Positions 11,329-22,192 of a DNA stretch of 64,000 nucleotides are shown piece after piece. This DNA is from Dolomedes plantarius (lineage: Eukaryota > Arthropoda > Arachnida > Araneae > Dolomedidae). Numbering within the stretch: position 1 is the first letter of the stretch; each line of letters begins with the position of its first letter. Made by a program: the position numbers and the translations under genes. A model generated the notes under the pieces. It saw only the letters and a list, made by a program, of their open reading frames with translations. It ran no database searches and was not told the origin of the DNA. The stretch spans positions 115,679,288 through 115,743,287 of the forward strand of contig OU015491.1 in assembly GCA_907164885.2 (NCBI GenBank), given 5' to 3'.

Positions 11329-12260
11329 TGGTTATCAAAATAATAGAAACACTTATCAATATTAGTGGTGTTTATGAATGTGCTTCGTATTCCTTAAATA
11401 ACAAGTCTGGCCACCGGTATTTTTTTATATAATATAGTTTATGTATTATTCTACCGTCAGGTAGCAGTTATGAAGCTAAGGATATCGTGCTTTTTGGGGG
11501 AACAGCGTAAAATGTCAGATCTTGTGAAAAGGGCAAATTGTTGGAGCGCGTTTAAATTGGAGTATCTGTTACTGCAACCCCCAGGCTAATGGATGTTTTA
11601 CGACCTATGGCACCGAAAGTCATGGTAGCATACAGAGTGTACGGAAAAACATCCTTTGCCAAACGGAATAGGGGACGAAAGGGAGAGCTGAGTGAAAGAG
11701 ACGGACGAGGTATTAAAGTGTATTATGACACGATGAAAAAGAACAACTGCAACCAAAATAGCCGAAGAGCTCATTCGGCATCTGCATTTTCTGGTATCAA
11801 CCATTAGAGGTAGAAGGGAAATTCACAAACAAAGCATTTACTGAAGAGTAGTTATTCCCAAGCCACTTGTAATAGATGCCAATACAAAAAAAACCTAAAC
11901 ATGATAAATGAATTGCTTCGTGAAACTACACCAAGCAAAATGAATACGGTTCCATTAGCAGGTGGTGCTCACTGATTTTTGTTACGCTCATGGTATAATC
12001 CTTACTTACTACTTTAAAAATTACAAAACAATTGCCTTAAAGTACTATTCATCTGAACTTGATCGTTTAAACAGTCAAATTCAGATTAAAAAACACATTT
12101 AACGAATAAATAGTTATTTTTCATCATGACAATACTCCAGCTAATTCACTTGTGAATGCGAATTCAAAGTTGTCAGAATTATGCTACGAAATCGTACCCA
12201 GCCTCAGAATAGTCGAAATCAGTATAGTCCCCCTCGGACTAAAGTATTCTGATGGGTAGA
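11327..12260 (+). pseudogene. Tc1-like transposon relic A
   Basis: Left end GGTGGTTATCAAAATAATAG (from 11329) has the form of a Tc1-family terminal repeat. From about 11511 the plus strand reads MSDLVKRA and then, after a frameshift, VSVTATPRLMDVLRP in the DNA-binding region, followed by APKVMVAYRVYGKTSFAKRN and RKGELSERDGR. Further on, TTATKIAEELI and STIR-like pieces can be read with more frameshifts. Near 12126 HHDNTPANSLVN marks the second catalytic aspartate, so the part with the first aspartate is mostly lost between. No matching right terminal repeat is seen, so the 3' end is truncated. Nonfunctional. Confidence 0.75.
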
Positions 12261-12436
12261 AGTTCGTTTCAAATTTCGAAGTGATCAGGGAAACAAACGC
12301 TCTTTATTAGATTTGGACAGTCTAACTTTATGGAGAAGATAAAAAAGCTTGTTTAGTTGGTTGGTTTGGGGTTTAACGGCGCAAGGTCCAGAGAGGACAT
12401 GCTGCGCCAAACACATAGTAAATCCCGAAAAAAAAC

Positions 12437-12456
12437 CTACATATATATACATATAC

Positions 12457-12545
<89 letters not shown>

Positions 12546-12560
12546 TACATAGACATATAC
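12437..12560. repeat. (TA)n microsatellite with CATA interruptions
   Basis: A long TA tract with CA-containing variants at both ends. The Tyr-Ile open frames in six directions are artefacts of it. Confidence 0.95.
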
Positions 12561-12599
12561 ACATACATATCTATACACAAGTGAGCAAACGTAGACCAT

Positions 12600-13345
12600 A
12601 AAGCATTAAAACGATGATAAAATATATACATATAACGTGAAAAGGTGATAGTGATAAAAAAACAGTCGAAATAAGGAAAAAAAACCATATTATCTCACAA
12701 TTATAAAGTATAAAATTTTGTTGGTATTTAAAAGTTGATACAAAGTCATACATAAATGATGATAAACCAGTCATATATAAAAAGTGATAAGACAAGCCAT
12801 AAATAATAGGTAAAAAACTAGTCAAGAAAAGGGGCAAAAGAATAGTGATATAAAAGAAAATAATAACATTGCTTAAATACAAGTGGGATTAAAACACTGA
12901 CATGAAATGAACTTTATCAAACAGTTATAAAGCACGAAGAAATGCAAAAGGGTGAACAAAAGCTGCAAGAGATCAAATCAAAAAAAAAGTAGATGATTAT
13001 AAAAGTTAGCAGAGTTTATGCGCATTTCTATATATAACAAGTGATAATAAACAGGCAGATAAAACAGGTGATAAAAACTTTCATATAATACAGACAATAT
13101 AAAGTCATTTAAAAAGATGAAAAGACAGTGATTAAGAACAGTTTTACATATAGGTGATGATATCGGTCATATAAAACAGGTAATAAATACTGTCATATAA
13201 TATAAATACAAATACTAAAAACTGTCGTATAGTACAGGCAAAAAAAAAACATGTACAAGGAGAAGATAGCAGTATAAAAGAATACATTTTAAATATCACG
13301 ACAGCAATTAAATACAACAGTGACAAAAAAAAAACAAGAGGAAAA
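12600..13345 (-). repeat. degenerate short tandem repeat tract beyond the LINE ORF1
   Basis: Variants of a phrase like GTCATATAAAACAGGTGATAA recur at irregular 20-35 bp spacing (for example near 13027-13090 and 13165-13200). Copies are too diverged for a fixed period. It directly abuts the downstream end of the LINE ORF1 on the minus strand, where ORF2 should begin. Confidence 0.6.
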
Positions 13346-13401
13346 TTGAGAACGGCCAAAATTTTTGGACAGGGAAATCCAGATTAAGGTCACGTAATAG
13401 T

Positions 13402-14618
13402 TTATGGCAAAGGAAAAGAAGGAGAGACCGAGTGACCTCTCCCTGCAGGATGAGAGACAAAAGATAGACTCTCATTAGAGTCTATCTCCTTGGTATCGGA
13501 GATACCGGAAGCATAGATTTCCAACGTGTCTTGAGGTGCTTGAAAATTAGTTGTTTTTAAATATCTAGGAACTTTTTGTTTCGTTGAGAGATCAGGTTTA
13601 TTGCGCTGTTCAACAGTTATTTTGGTTTTCCTATGGTTTTGATATTTTACAGGTGGTAGGGCGCGGATGGTTCTATTTCTATTGGGTTCTATTTGAAAGT
13701 ATTCAGAAGTTCGGGATGGTTTGTTTTTATTTCATGAGGAAACTGATTGAGTTGAGGTTTTCTGAGATTTTGATACTGAAATTACAGTGTCACATGATGG
13801 TTGAGCTGGTTGAGTTTCCGTCTGCGTAGTTGCATTTTTCATAACTTTTTTAACAGCAGCCGAGTATGACAAACCGGACTTGGGAGTTTTCACCTCTATC
13901 AATTTCCTGGCTTCCGGAAAGGAAATTTTTGGGGTAACCTGAACTTCTTTTTCCATTACCCACTTTGGACATGTTCTAGAATAGGCGACGTGATCTCCCC
14001 GACAATTAACACATCGAGGAGGAGCTGCACAATTACCGCTGTCGTGGCCAACTTCTGCGCAACGGGCGCAGGTAATGGATCCACGACAGGAGTCTTTCGA
14101 ATGTCCAAATCTTTGGCATTTAAAGCATCGTAATGGATTGAGAATATAAGAACGCACGGGACTACGGAGCGATGCCATCTTAACGTGGATTGGAAGATCC
14201 GGTGTGTCAAACGTTAAGATGAGGTGCTTCGTAGGAAGTATCTTCCCATCACGACGTAAAGTAATGCGCCTTACAGATGAAACATTTTGATCCCGAAGAT
14301 TTTCCAATATCTCCTCTTCTGGGGTTTCGAGAAAGTCATACTCAGAAATTACACCACGCGACGAGTTCAAATAATTGTGGACTGATGCCTGAACCGGAAA
14401 TTGACCTAGGGAAGTGCAAGTTGAGAGAAAGCAGCCTGTTGGGGTGATGAGGCTTCAACCAGAAGATCACCAGATCGGAGTCTTTTGATTAACTTAACCT
14501 CGCCTACTATTGAGATCAAAGATTTGTAAATAAGAAACAGAGAAACGTTGTTGAAAGTGCCTTCATTTCTTTTCAAGATAAAAAAGAGCAGTAAGAAAAA
14601 AGGTCTGATCATTGGTTT
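13402..14618 (-). pseudogene. LINE ORF1 (Gag-like, three zinc knuckles)
   Basis: ORF1 proteins of jockey-type LINEs bind the element RNA and assemble the retrotransposition particle. The N-terminal part (14612-14406) reads LKRNEGTFNNVSLFLIYKSL and IVGEVKLIKRLRSGDLLVEA, an RRM-like fold region. A frameshift between 14406 and 14370 leads into an open stretch 14370-13735 with RRITLRRDGKILPTKHLIL, then three CCHC knuckles: CFKCQRFGHSKDSC, CARCAEVGHDSGNC and CVNCRGDHVAYSRTC. A GLSYSAAVKK motif follows. A TGA at 13732-13734 interrupts it, but the same frame stays open to TAA at 13402-13404, so the C-terminal tail is still recognisable. Nonfunctional through one frameshift and one nonsense change; otherwise well preserved. 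Confidence 0.88.
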
Positions 14619-15185
14619 TTTGGTGACTTATCCCTCACCGGGGAATTTGTTTTTGAAATATCCATAAAATGGGCCGGAAATTCAGACTTGACGGCACCAC
14701 CCACCATGGAGCCCAACAAGGGGATGTAGGATCCTACACCAGTGCTAGCCAAGTCTATACGCACACTGACCACATGAGTCCGATAGCTTGAACCCTGAGC
14801 AGGTGACAGAAGTCTAACCCACCAGCAGATTGATACTCAGGGGAACACAGAGTACCTCCCGTTTACCCGAAACGGGGGCCGAAGCAGTGTGTTGGGCAAC
14901 CAAAACTGACCCTCAACTACCAGGATTCCCTTTTCCGGGGACACGGGTCTCCACGCACGGCAAACACGTAGGTGATAAAGACCTCAATAGAAGCAAGAGA
15001 CAACAGAACGGAAATAGCTTCTAATGAGGTGCCCTCGCCTCCGAAGAGGAACCACACCGAGGGAGAAAAGAAAGAAAAAAGTAGATGAAAGAGAGGAGAG
15101 GAAAAAGGAAAGCAGATACAGTTCGCTGGGGTACCTCGGGATTGCGACACCCGTGTTTACTTAAAGAAGGTAAACCCCCTGCGGG
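14619..15185 (-). other. LINE 5' untranslated region
   Basis: Lies upstream of ORF1 on the minus strand. It is markedly richer in G and C than its surroundings, and no frame is coding. By analogy with jockey elements it would hold the internal promoter. I see no TATA box. Confidence 0.5.
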
Positions 15186-17025
15186 GAAAATAAAGCTTGA
15201 AAATTGTGTATCAAATGTATCTACATTAATGGAGATTATGAAGAAAAGTTAATAAAAAATTCTTTAAAAACTTCCTTTTTTCATTTTTTGCGATGAATTT
15301 ACCAAACAAACATGGTAAAAAGATTTTTAAACACAAAGAATATGCTAATATTTTTTTCTAGTATTTTATGTGTATATTCTCTTTTATGCCTGGGGGTTTT
15401 CGTTCACCAAATAGTTAAAAAAATTCTTTTTAACACAGTATCTTTGTCATATTTTTTCAGATATACTAATAAGCATTTTTGGGGGTTGTCCTGTAATTTT
15501 TTTTCAGTTAATACATAAAGCAACGACTCATTATTTTAACGTACATGTGTTATCATCCCATTCAGAAAAGGATGAAACTTTAATGTTATATATCACAATG
15601 TGCTATGTGACATCCCATATATATTTCATGAAGCACTGATTTTTCATAAGACTTCACAATAAAAAAGATATAACTTCTTTAATATTACAGTTTTGAAGCA
15701 ATTTATCACTGCACTTCAGGAATAAAAGTATCCATGCGATTTCTTTTTAGAAAATGCATGTATAGAAAAAAAATCACCTCATATCACACCAAAAAAATCA
15801 CTTCAACAGAATAATATTTCGCAACTGTGTATCGTATTGCTGCAGTTGATAAGTTTGACATAATATAAAACTTTTACAGGAATTCAAAATATACTTCGTT
15901 TTAAAAGAATTCGTGTCAAAACATGCAACTCTCCGGTTACTTTATTGAACATTTTATATTGCTAAACGCGAAAAATTTTATAAATTTTTGACGAAGAAAA
16001 GAATATTTCAAGCTCAATAAATGAAAGTACTATCTTCAGATTTTTAAACACTGTATCCATACTCTAAGCTTTAAGGGTGACTAAATAATTTGGATGAGTA
16101 ATTAGATGCTTAACGAAGCATATCGGTATGCACAACAAAATTTTTAAGTTTGTCTTCGGTAATTAACGCTTGAAATTCAATTTTGCTCAATTAGCCAAAT
16201 CCTCCAAATATCCCATTATAATGTTAACAACTTAAAAAGTTGAAGAACTGATTAAAATGTTACACTTAACAAACTAATTTAATTCTTCGCCTAACAATCA
16301 CCTGATTTGCATGACACTAATGAACATCTGCTAATTGAAACAATTATGCAGGAAATTTTCTTTTTGAATTGTTCTTTAAATAGGAAGTACCAAATTGATT
16401 TTAAGAGTTTTAATTTTGTGAATAAGTAAGTTCTAGTAAATAAAACTTACCATCTCGGAAAGTGATTGATAGCTAGATCAAGTCAGTATCTAAAACATGA
16501 ATTAAGGAAGTTATTTATGTAAATACGCACTAAACACTGAATGAAAACGTTATTAAAAATAATGTAATCTCATTGTCTCGGGATTGCCGCTTCACACCCC
16601 GAGAAAGGATGGCCACCCTGTCTGCTGTGGTACTGTAGTTATGCTGTAAGTGCCTGAAAAAACAATTTCCATAGCATTCAGGATATCTATATTTTTCTGT
16701 ATTTCACAGTACTAAAATAAATTTAATATTTTGCAAAATCTACTTTATATAAACGGAATTTTTAAAAAAACTCACTTTGCAATTTAAAATACTCACCAAG
16801 GGGTTCTCGATGACATTCTTCATTTTGTGCTTCCTTGTTGGAAAGGATAAAAAAACTTGAAAGAACTTGAAGTCAGCAATGTTTTGCTATATTACTTGAT
16901 TCAATAGAAATGTTGACGAACTTTCAAAAGGCAGAAGTGCAAATCTTTTAAAGTGGTAGGAATAGCAGTTAGAGTTAATAATGAGCACTTGGTGTTAATA
17001 AAAGCACTTAGGGCTAATAATGAGT
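15186..17025. other. no gene seen
   Basis: AT-rich, with frames under 70 codons and no recognisable repeat ends. Just before 17025 the phrase GGTGTTAATAAAAGCACTTAGG contains short repeats of TTAATAATGAG / CTAATAATGAG. Confidence 0.5.
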
Positions 17026-17029
17026 TTAA

Positions 17030-17616
17030 CCCTTCAGCGGGCGCGCCAATTTTTGGAACACCAGCAGGCGCGCGTGGCACAAAGTGCAACGTCCTTTTCA
17101 ACCTTGATTATTCCTTTTGTAATAAACTTTTTTTCAAATTGATAATAATAATTCTGCGTTTTATGACAAGATATAAAATGTTTATAATATTGAGATATAT
17201 TTATAATTAAAGGTTAAAGAATGCAGATACAATCGCCTTATTTCAAAATTGTCCGGTTTATTGGATCGAAGGATAACTTGCGAATGGATTCCTAGTATGT
17301 CCAAAAACCTAAAAAATAATGAGATTGTCCATCTTCGTGATATTCGGGATACCGTTTAATAGCTGCACATTTGATCGAGTACATCAACTCCTGCTTTTGT
17401 CATATTGTAATCCAGTATAATCGTTGGTTTTCCACGGTTAAATCACGACTACCAGTGAATGGAAAGGAATACAAGGGTCATAAAATCAGACCTGCATTGG
17501 AAAGGGTGTAGCTATAAATAGAAATTGCTTATAAAATTCAAACCTTATATGTAAAAACAAACCATTCAAAATTGCGAAAATATTGCACTCTGTACACGGG
17601 CGCGCCCGCTAAATGG
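17030..17616. mobile_element. piggyBac-type MITE with GC-rich ends
   Basis: Flanked by TTAA on both sides (17026-17029 and 17617-17620). Left end CCCTTCAGCGGGCGCGCC; right end read inwards CCATTTAGCGGGCGCGCC. The inverted repeats share AGCGGGCGCGCC. A second subterminal motif, CAGCAGGCGCGCGTGGC, lies near 17061. It is 587 bp long without transposase frames. The TTAA duplication and CC-start assign it to piggyBac. Confidence 0.85.
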
Positions 17617-17620
17617 TTAA

Positions 17621-19648
17621 AGCATTATACCACTCGTGTACCTGGGATCAAAAACCTAATGCGGGCTGTGGGTAACTACGGAATCCGTTAAGATTATGAT
17701 GATGTATGTCATGATATCAAGAGACAGGTTTGGCACTCTTTGCACAGCTGTAAAATTTTACGGTATTTACTGGCTGTTGATACTTAATCCATTAGACATC
17801 TTGCTTCCCAATACTTTGGAGCAAAAATTAAAATTAATTAAAGCAGGAGAAAGTGACTAAAGCATGAGCTCGTCCAAATGCTCACCGCTCATAAGACGTC
17901 ATGGGTTAAAAATAAAGCCCGGAGAGCTCCTGAGTCGAATCTGAAACAAAAGAACATTAAGATAATCATATACAACTAGGAGACGAAATGTGACCTCAGC
18001 AATACTCCGGAGGAAACTTTGTAAAGAAAACCATGAATTAATGAGACACTGTCATGTCATTTCCCTTAGCCGTTTTGACCGTAGCAGATATGTGCAACTT
18101 ATATTCTGAATTTATCAAAAAATTTGACTTAATTATAAGTCATAAAAATATTGGGATTTTGAAAAACAATCGTTCATTTTCTGTCAAAAAGTCTGCACTC
18201 TCATTACTTTCTATTCCACAATGCGTAGAAACCCACAGTAGTATGTGTAACACAGTAGTGTAACAATGTTGGCAAGAGGATTCAGGAAAAGGTCTGAGGA
18301 AATAAATACTAACAAAATAATAAAGTTTTTTCTACAAAAATAATTCGTACATAAAAATCTTAATGAAATGCTATTGTTCTTTTTGAGTAATTGTAAGGAA
18401 AATTTAAACATTAAAACTTGAAATGCTTTCAAATTTTGACGACGCTGGGAGGAATAATTATTGCTCCAAGCGTCGCAAATTATAATTAGTCTCAAAATTT
18501 GCTCTGTAAAACTGCAATGAAGTTTAGTATTTCCATATTTTACGCTTATTTCAGTTTTGGAGTTTCAATGATTTATACGTATTATGGCATGAAATTAAGA
18601 GCTACACAATTGAGATTTATCAGTTTAAATAAATGTAAAGTAATCAGTTTTTGTAAATGTAAAAGAAATTCACCATTTATACTCAAAAATAGCAAAATAC
18701 TCTTGAATATTTATTTTAAGGTCATATGTATGCAACAATTAAATTTCATTGATGCTTTAAATATTTAGAGAATATACAAGAAAAGCTATTAAAAGAGGAT
18801 TTAGAGGCCTATTTCTACATTTAATATTTCCAGATAAGGATAAAGTTTAAACAGCCATCATAAAAATGCAAAATTAAAAATCCCTAAAATTTATTTCATT
18901 AATTGCTTATTTCTTTCTATTGCTTATGTTTAAACATTTATATTAACAATGTTGTTTGTTATTAAAATATAAAAATATTTCATTATTTATAAAATGCATA
19001 TGGTCAAATACAATAAATGTTATAACAAACTTGTTTGTAATTAAAATGTGAAAATATTTGAATATTTATAAAATGCATGGGGGTATGCAATAGGTTTACA
19101 TTCGCAACATATAAATACTAGTAGCTAATTCTTTGGATAAATTTTCTGGAAAAAATTCTCAGTTAGCTTAAAAACTGCATCCAATCATGTGCAGTAAAAG
19201 TTGTCGAGGTACGGAACACTTTAACAGAGTTCTTTCCGAAAACCGTCTCCAAAATGCCTACTGCATTAGAACTGGATTATATATATCATGTTTTGAGCTT
19301 TTTACAATGGTTTTAAGGAATTAGAATTATTACTCCAGTGTTTTATGGTCGTTTCTCACCACTAAATAATGGAAAGCCTGAATAGGATTGTTACAGAATC
19401 GTACTGTAGTTCTGTATTACCGGCTGTATTATTTGTCTATTATAAAACCAAAAAAAAACTCGAAAGCGCTCTCTAAACTACAGTGTTTAAACATTTTCCA
19501 CATTTCCAAAATATTTCGATTCTAAATTCCAACAGATTTTCATCAAGACTGTTTAAAACTATATATCTGTGAGGATATAGGATATCACAATAAAATCAGT
19601 TAAGCAACCATCTACCAAAAGGAACAGTTATGTAATTTTAATGCTTTC
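17621..19648. other. no gene seen; short tandem duplication inside
   Basis: AT-rich with frames under 95 codons and no known motifs. At about 18948-19085 a roughly 75-bp unit is duplicated, sharing TTTATAAAATGCAT and GTTTGTWATTAAAAT. Confidence 0.5.
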
Positions 19649-19901
19649 AGTTTTAAGTATGTAAGCTTGTGGTGACCTTGTGGTACAGCGCGCTGGTTTT
19701 CGGTGCTGAGGGTACTCAGAACGAATCCCAGCGTTGCGCCGTGAAATATGCCTCCGTTTGTGTCTTTCCTTCGTAGGGGGTAATGCTGTCCGCCTATATG
19801 GTGCCCCCATAATAAAATGGTCAGTAAAACTGCAGCGTAGTATAGGCGAATGTTTGACGACAAGTGCCTCCGCATGAGGAAAAAAAAAGTTTTAAGTATG
19901 T
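19649..19901 (+). repeat. tRNA-derived SINE, family A, copy 1, with 14-bp target duplication
   Basis: The body 19663-19887 is flanked by the perfect direct repeat AGTTTTAAGTATGT (19649-19662 and 19888-19901). An A-box-like TGGTACAGCGCGCTGG starts at 19680 and a B-box-like GAACGAATCCC near 19711, at tRNA spacing. The 3' part ends ACGACAAGTGCCTCCGCATG followed by an A run. Transcription would be by RNA polymerase III and mobility would depend on a LINE. The perfect target duplication suggests a fairly recent insertion. Open frames on the opposite strand are not genes. Confidence 0.88.
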
Positions 19902-20480
19902 CATTTTATTCTGATGTATTCAGAATTTTACTTTATTTCTCTTGTATTAATCAGTCGTTTTCTTAGAAAGAGAGATATACATAATTCTCATAACGGGATA
20001 TTGCTTATGGGAACATTAAGAGACATGTTTATGACTTCTTCGACATTACGAAATTCCAACCTTTTTTCCTTCCTCTAAAGGTGACGGTCAATTCTATAGA
20101 TTTATTCTCATAATAAAAGGGCCTAGGAAGGATTTTTTTACGTACTAAAGGATAGTTACAATTTTCTTCTTTCCTTCTTTACCAATAATTATTAAAATTG
20201 AATCAATGATTTTCATAGGCAGTATTAACATATTTTTTTCACATATGAAAATATACCCACAAATATTTCCCTCATAAAGTCAGAAATGGTTTACATTAAA
20301 AACTTTGTACGAATATTAAGTAATTAAATTAGAAATAGTACAACACACCAAATTCAAAATAATGATATTTATGTAGAAATAAATAAGAGAATAAAAACAT
20401 TCTTTTATCAATGGTTGTAACACGAGTTCTAACAAAACTCCACGTAAACAAATAACTAAAACATTCTAATAAACATCATA
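19902..20480. other. no gene seen
   Basis: AT-rich sequence between two SINEs. Confidence 0.5.
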
Positions 20481-20486
20481 ATAATC

Positions 20487-20757
20487 TGTCAGAGGAGGCT
20501 CGAAGTAGTCTAGTGCTAGCGCGTCGGCTTTCGGAGCTGAGGGTGCTCGGATCGAACCCCAACAAGCGCTATGAAATACTTCCGTCTCTAGGCCAGATAT
20601 GTGCGCGTTAAATATGCATACCGGAAAGTCCCTGTATGAAGTCAGAGAGGGTGGGAGAGGGTACGATCCCCCAGATGCCACCCCTGGGGATGATCGGTCA
20701 AAATTGAGGTGGTACTTGGCTAAATCAGACTCCGACACTTGTGGTGCCATAAAAAAA
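20487..20757 (+). repeat. tRNA-derived SINE, family B
   Basis: The A-box region AGTCTAGTGCTAGCGCG (from 20505) and B-box GGATCGAACCCC (from 20549) stand at tRNA-like spacing. The tail ends GACACTTGTGGTGCCAT plus an A run at 20751-20757. It directly abuts the tandem array that follows. Its 3' half differs from family A. No clean target duplication is found. Confidence 0.7.
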
Positions 20758-21079
20758 CCAATATATCCCCAGAGGTAGGGAACAATATCTGTGGGGTGAT
20801 AGTTAAATGAAACATACATCTATCATGCCGCTGCGTGTTCAGAAATAAATGCAAGCTGAAACTTTAAATAGTTTAATCGTCAAAATAAAACTATAACTAA
20901 ATACATAAAAACATAGTACAACTTTCACAACTCGGAAAGGAGAAATTAAATGATTTCTGCAGGAAAACAGACAGTTTAACGAGCTGAAAACAAACTACCT
21001 TTTTGAACAGGTGTTCACCTTCTTATGGTGAAATAAGGCATGCGCAGTAATGCCTATTAAGTTGCTTCTTCTTCAGTGG

Positions 21080-21124
21080 CTCCAGATCAGAAGGTTGCGT
21101 TTTCAAATGACGTCCGGGTCACCA
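21080..21124 (+). other. tRNA-Trp 3'-half-like segment 1
   Basis: Matches eukaryotic tRNA-Trp from anticodon-loop position 32 (CTCCAGATCAGAAGG, anticodon CCA) through the T arm to the discriminator base plus CCA. Differences from the remembered sequence: GTTTTCAAAT for GTGTTCAAAT in the T loop region, GACGTC for CACGTC, and CCGGG for CGGGG. The 5' half of the tRNA is absent. Confidence 0.8.
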
Positions 21125-21455
21125 ATATCGCCCCCAGAGATATGAAACAATATCTGGGGGGGGGGGGAGGCGATAGTTACTTGAAATATACAACTATCAC
21201 GCCGCTGCGTGTTCAGAAATAAATGCAAGCTGAAACTTTAAATAGTTTAATCGTCAAAATAAAACTATAACTAAATACATAAAAACATAGTACAACTTTC
21301 ACAACTCGGAAATGAGAAATTAAATGATTCCTGCAGGGAAACAGACAGAGTGTAACGAGCTGAAACCAAAATGCCTTTTTTAACCGGTGTTCACCTTCTT
21401 ATGGTGAAATAAGGCAATCGCAGTAATGCCTATTAAGTTGCTTCTTCTTCAGCGG

Positions 21456-21500
21456 CTCCAGATCAGAAAGTTGCGTGTTCAAATGACGTCCGGGTCACCA
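21456..21500 (+). other. tRNA-Trp 3'-half-like segment 2
   Basis: Same 45-bp span as segment 1, with GCGTGTTCAAAT intact and one change in the anticodon stem (CAGAAAG for CAGAAGG). Confidence 0.8.
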
Positions 21501-21831
21501 ATATCGCCCAGAGGTAGGGAACAATATCTGGGGGGGGGGGCGATAGTTAATTGAAACATATAACTATCATGCTGCTGCGTGTTCAGAAATAAATGCAAGC
21601 TGAAACTTTAAATATAAATAGTTTATTCGTCAAAATAAAACTATAACTAAATACATAAAAACATAGTACAACTTTCACTACTCGGAAAGGAGAAATTAAA
21701 TGATTCCTGCAGGAAAACAGACAGAGGGTAACGAGCTGAAACCAAACTGCCTTTTTGAACCGGTGTTCACATTCTTATGGTGAAATAAGGCAATCGCAGT
21801 AATGCCTATTAAGTTGCTTCTTCTTCAGCGG

Positions 21832-21876
21832 CTCCAAATCAGAAGGTTGCGTGTTCAAATGACGTCCGGGTCACCA
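21832..21876 (+). other. tRNA-Trp 3'-half-like segment 3
   Basis: Same span. The anticodon loop reads CTCCAAATCAG (G to A); otherwise like segment 2 and also ending in CCA. Confidence 0.8.
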
Positions 21877-22192
21877 ATATCGCCCCAAAGGTAGGGAACA
21901 ATATCTGGGGGGCGATAGTTAATTGAAACATGCAACTATCATGCCGCTGCGTGTTCATAAATAAATGCAAGCTGAAACTTTAAATAGTTTAATCATCAAA
22001 ATAAAACTATAACTAAATACATAAAAACATAGTACAACTTTCACAACTCGGAAAGGAGAAACTAAATGATTCCTGTAGGAAAAAAGACAGTGTAACGAGC
22101 TTAAAACAAACTGCCTTTTTGAACCTGTGTTCACCTTCTTATGGTGAAATAAGGCATGAACAGTAATGTCTATTAAGTTGCTTCTTCTTCAG

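Larger units (their letters stand above)
13346..15185 (-). mobile_element. jockey-like LINE, 5' UTR and ORF1 only
   Basis: Minus-strand element. 15185-14620 reads as a GC-richer 5' untranslated region, 14618-13402 is the ORF1 relic, and no endonuclease or reverse-transcriptase sequence follows. Instead the sequence passes into the degenerate tandem tract at 12600-13345. The exact 5' boundary is uncertain; base composition changes at about 15185. Confidence 0.65.
20758..22192 (-). repeat. four-unit tandem array with tRNA-Trp 3'-half linkers
   Basis: Unit bodies of about 316-331 bp begin at 20761, 21125, 21501 and 21877 (periods 364, 376, 376) and end at CTTCTTCTTCAG. The first three bodies are each followed by a 45-bp linker matching tRNA-Trp from the anticodon loop to CCA; the fourth has none, and CCA also precedes the first body. 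Each body starts with a hairpin (ATCGCCCCAGA ... TCTGGGGGGCGAT) and then a second small one (GATAGTT ... AACTATC). Read on the minus strand, each body is followed by TGGTGACCCGGACGTC, the form of a primer-binding site. A tandem array of a miniature LTR retroelement (TRIM-like) is the leading interpretation. Confidence 0.75.

Noticed and set aside
12285..12690. Open frames of 63-104 codons made of repeated Tyr-Ile
   Set aside because: They are six-frame readings of a (TA)n tract. The same applies near 42200-42510, 43621-43836 and 46288-46542.
18054..18768. Frames of 69-94 codons as host exons
   Set aside because: No domain, no coding-like composition and no convincing splice context.
20466..20819. 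Minus-strand frame of 117 codons
   Set aside because: It spans a tRNA-derived SINE and the start of the tandem array on the other strand, so it is antisense noise.
21080..21876. Functional tRNA-Trp genes
   Set aside because: Only the 3' half from the anticodon loop is present. The D arm, A box and 5' acceptor strand are absent.
20758..22192. CRISPR-like array
   Set aside because: The period is about 370 bp with long near-identical units and no unique spacers; the organism is an animal by content.
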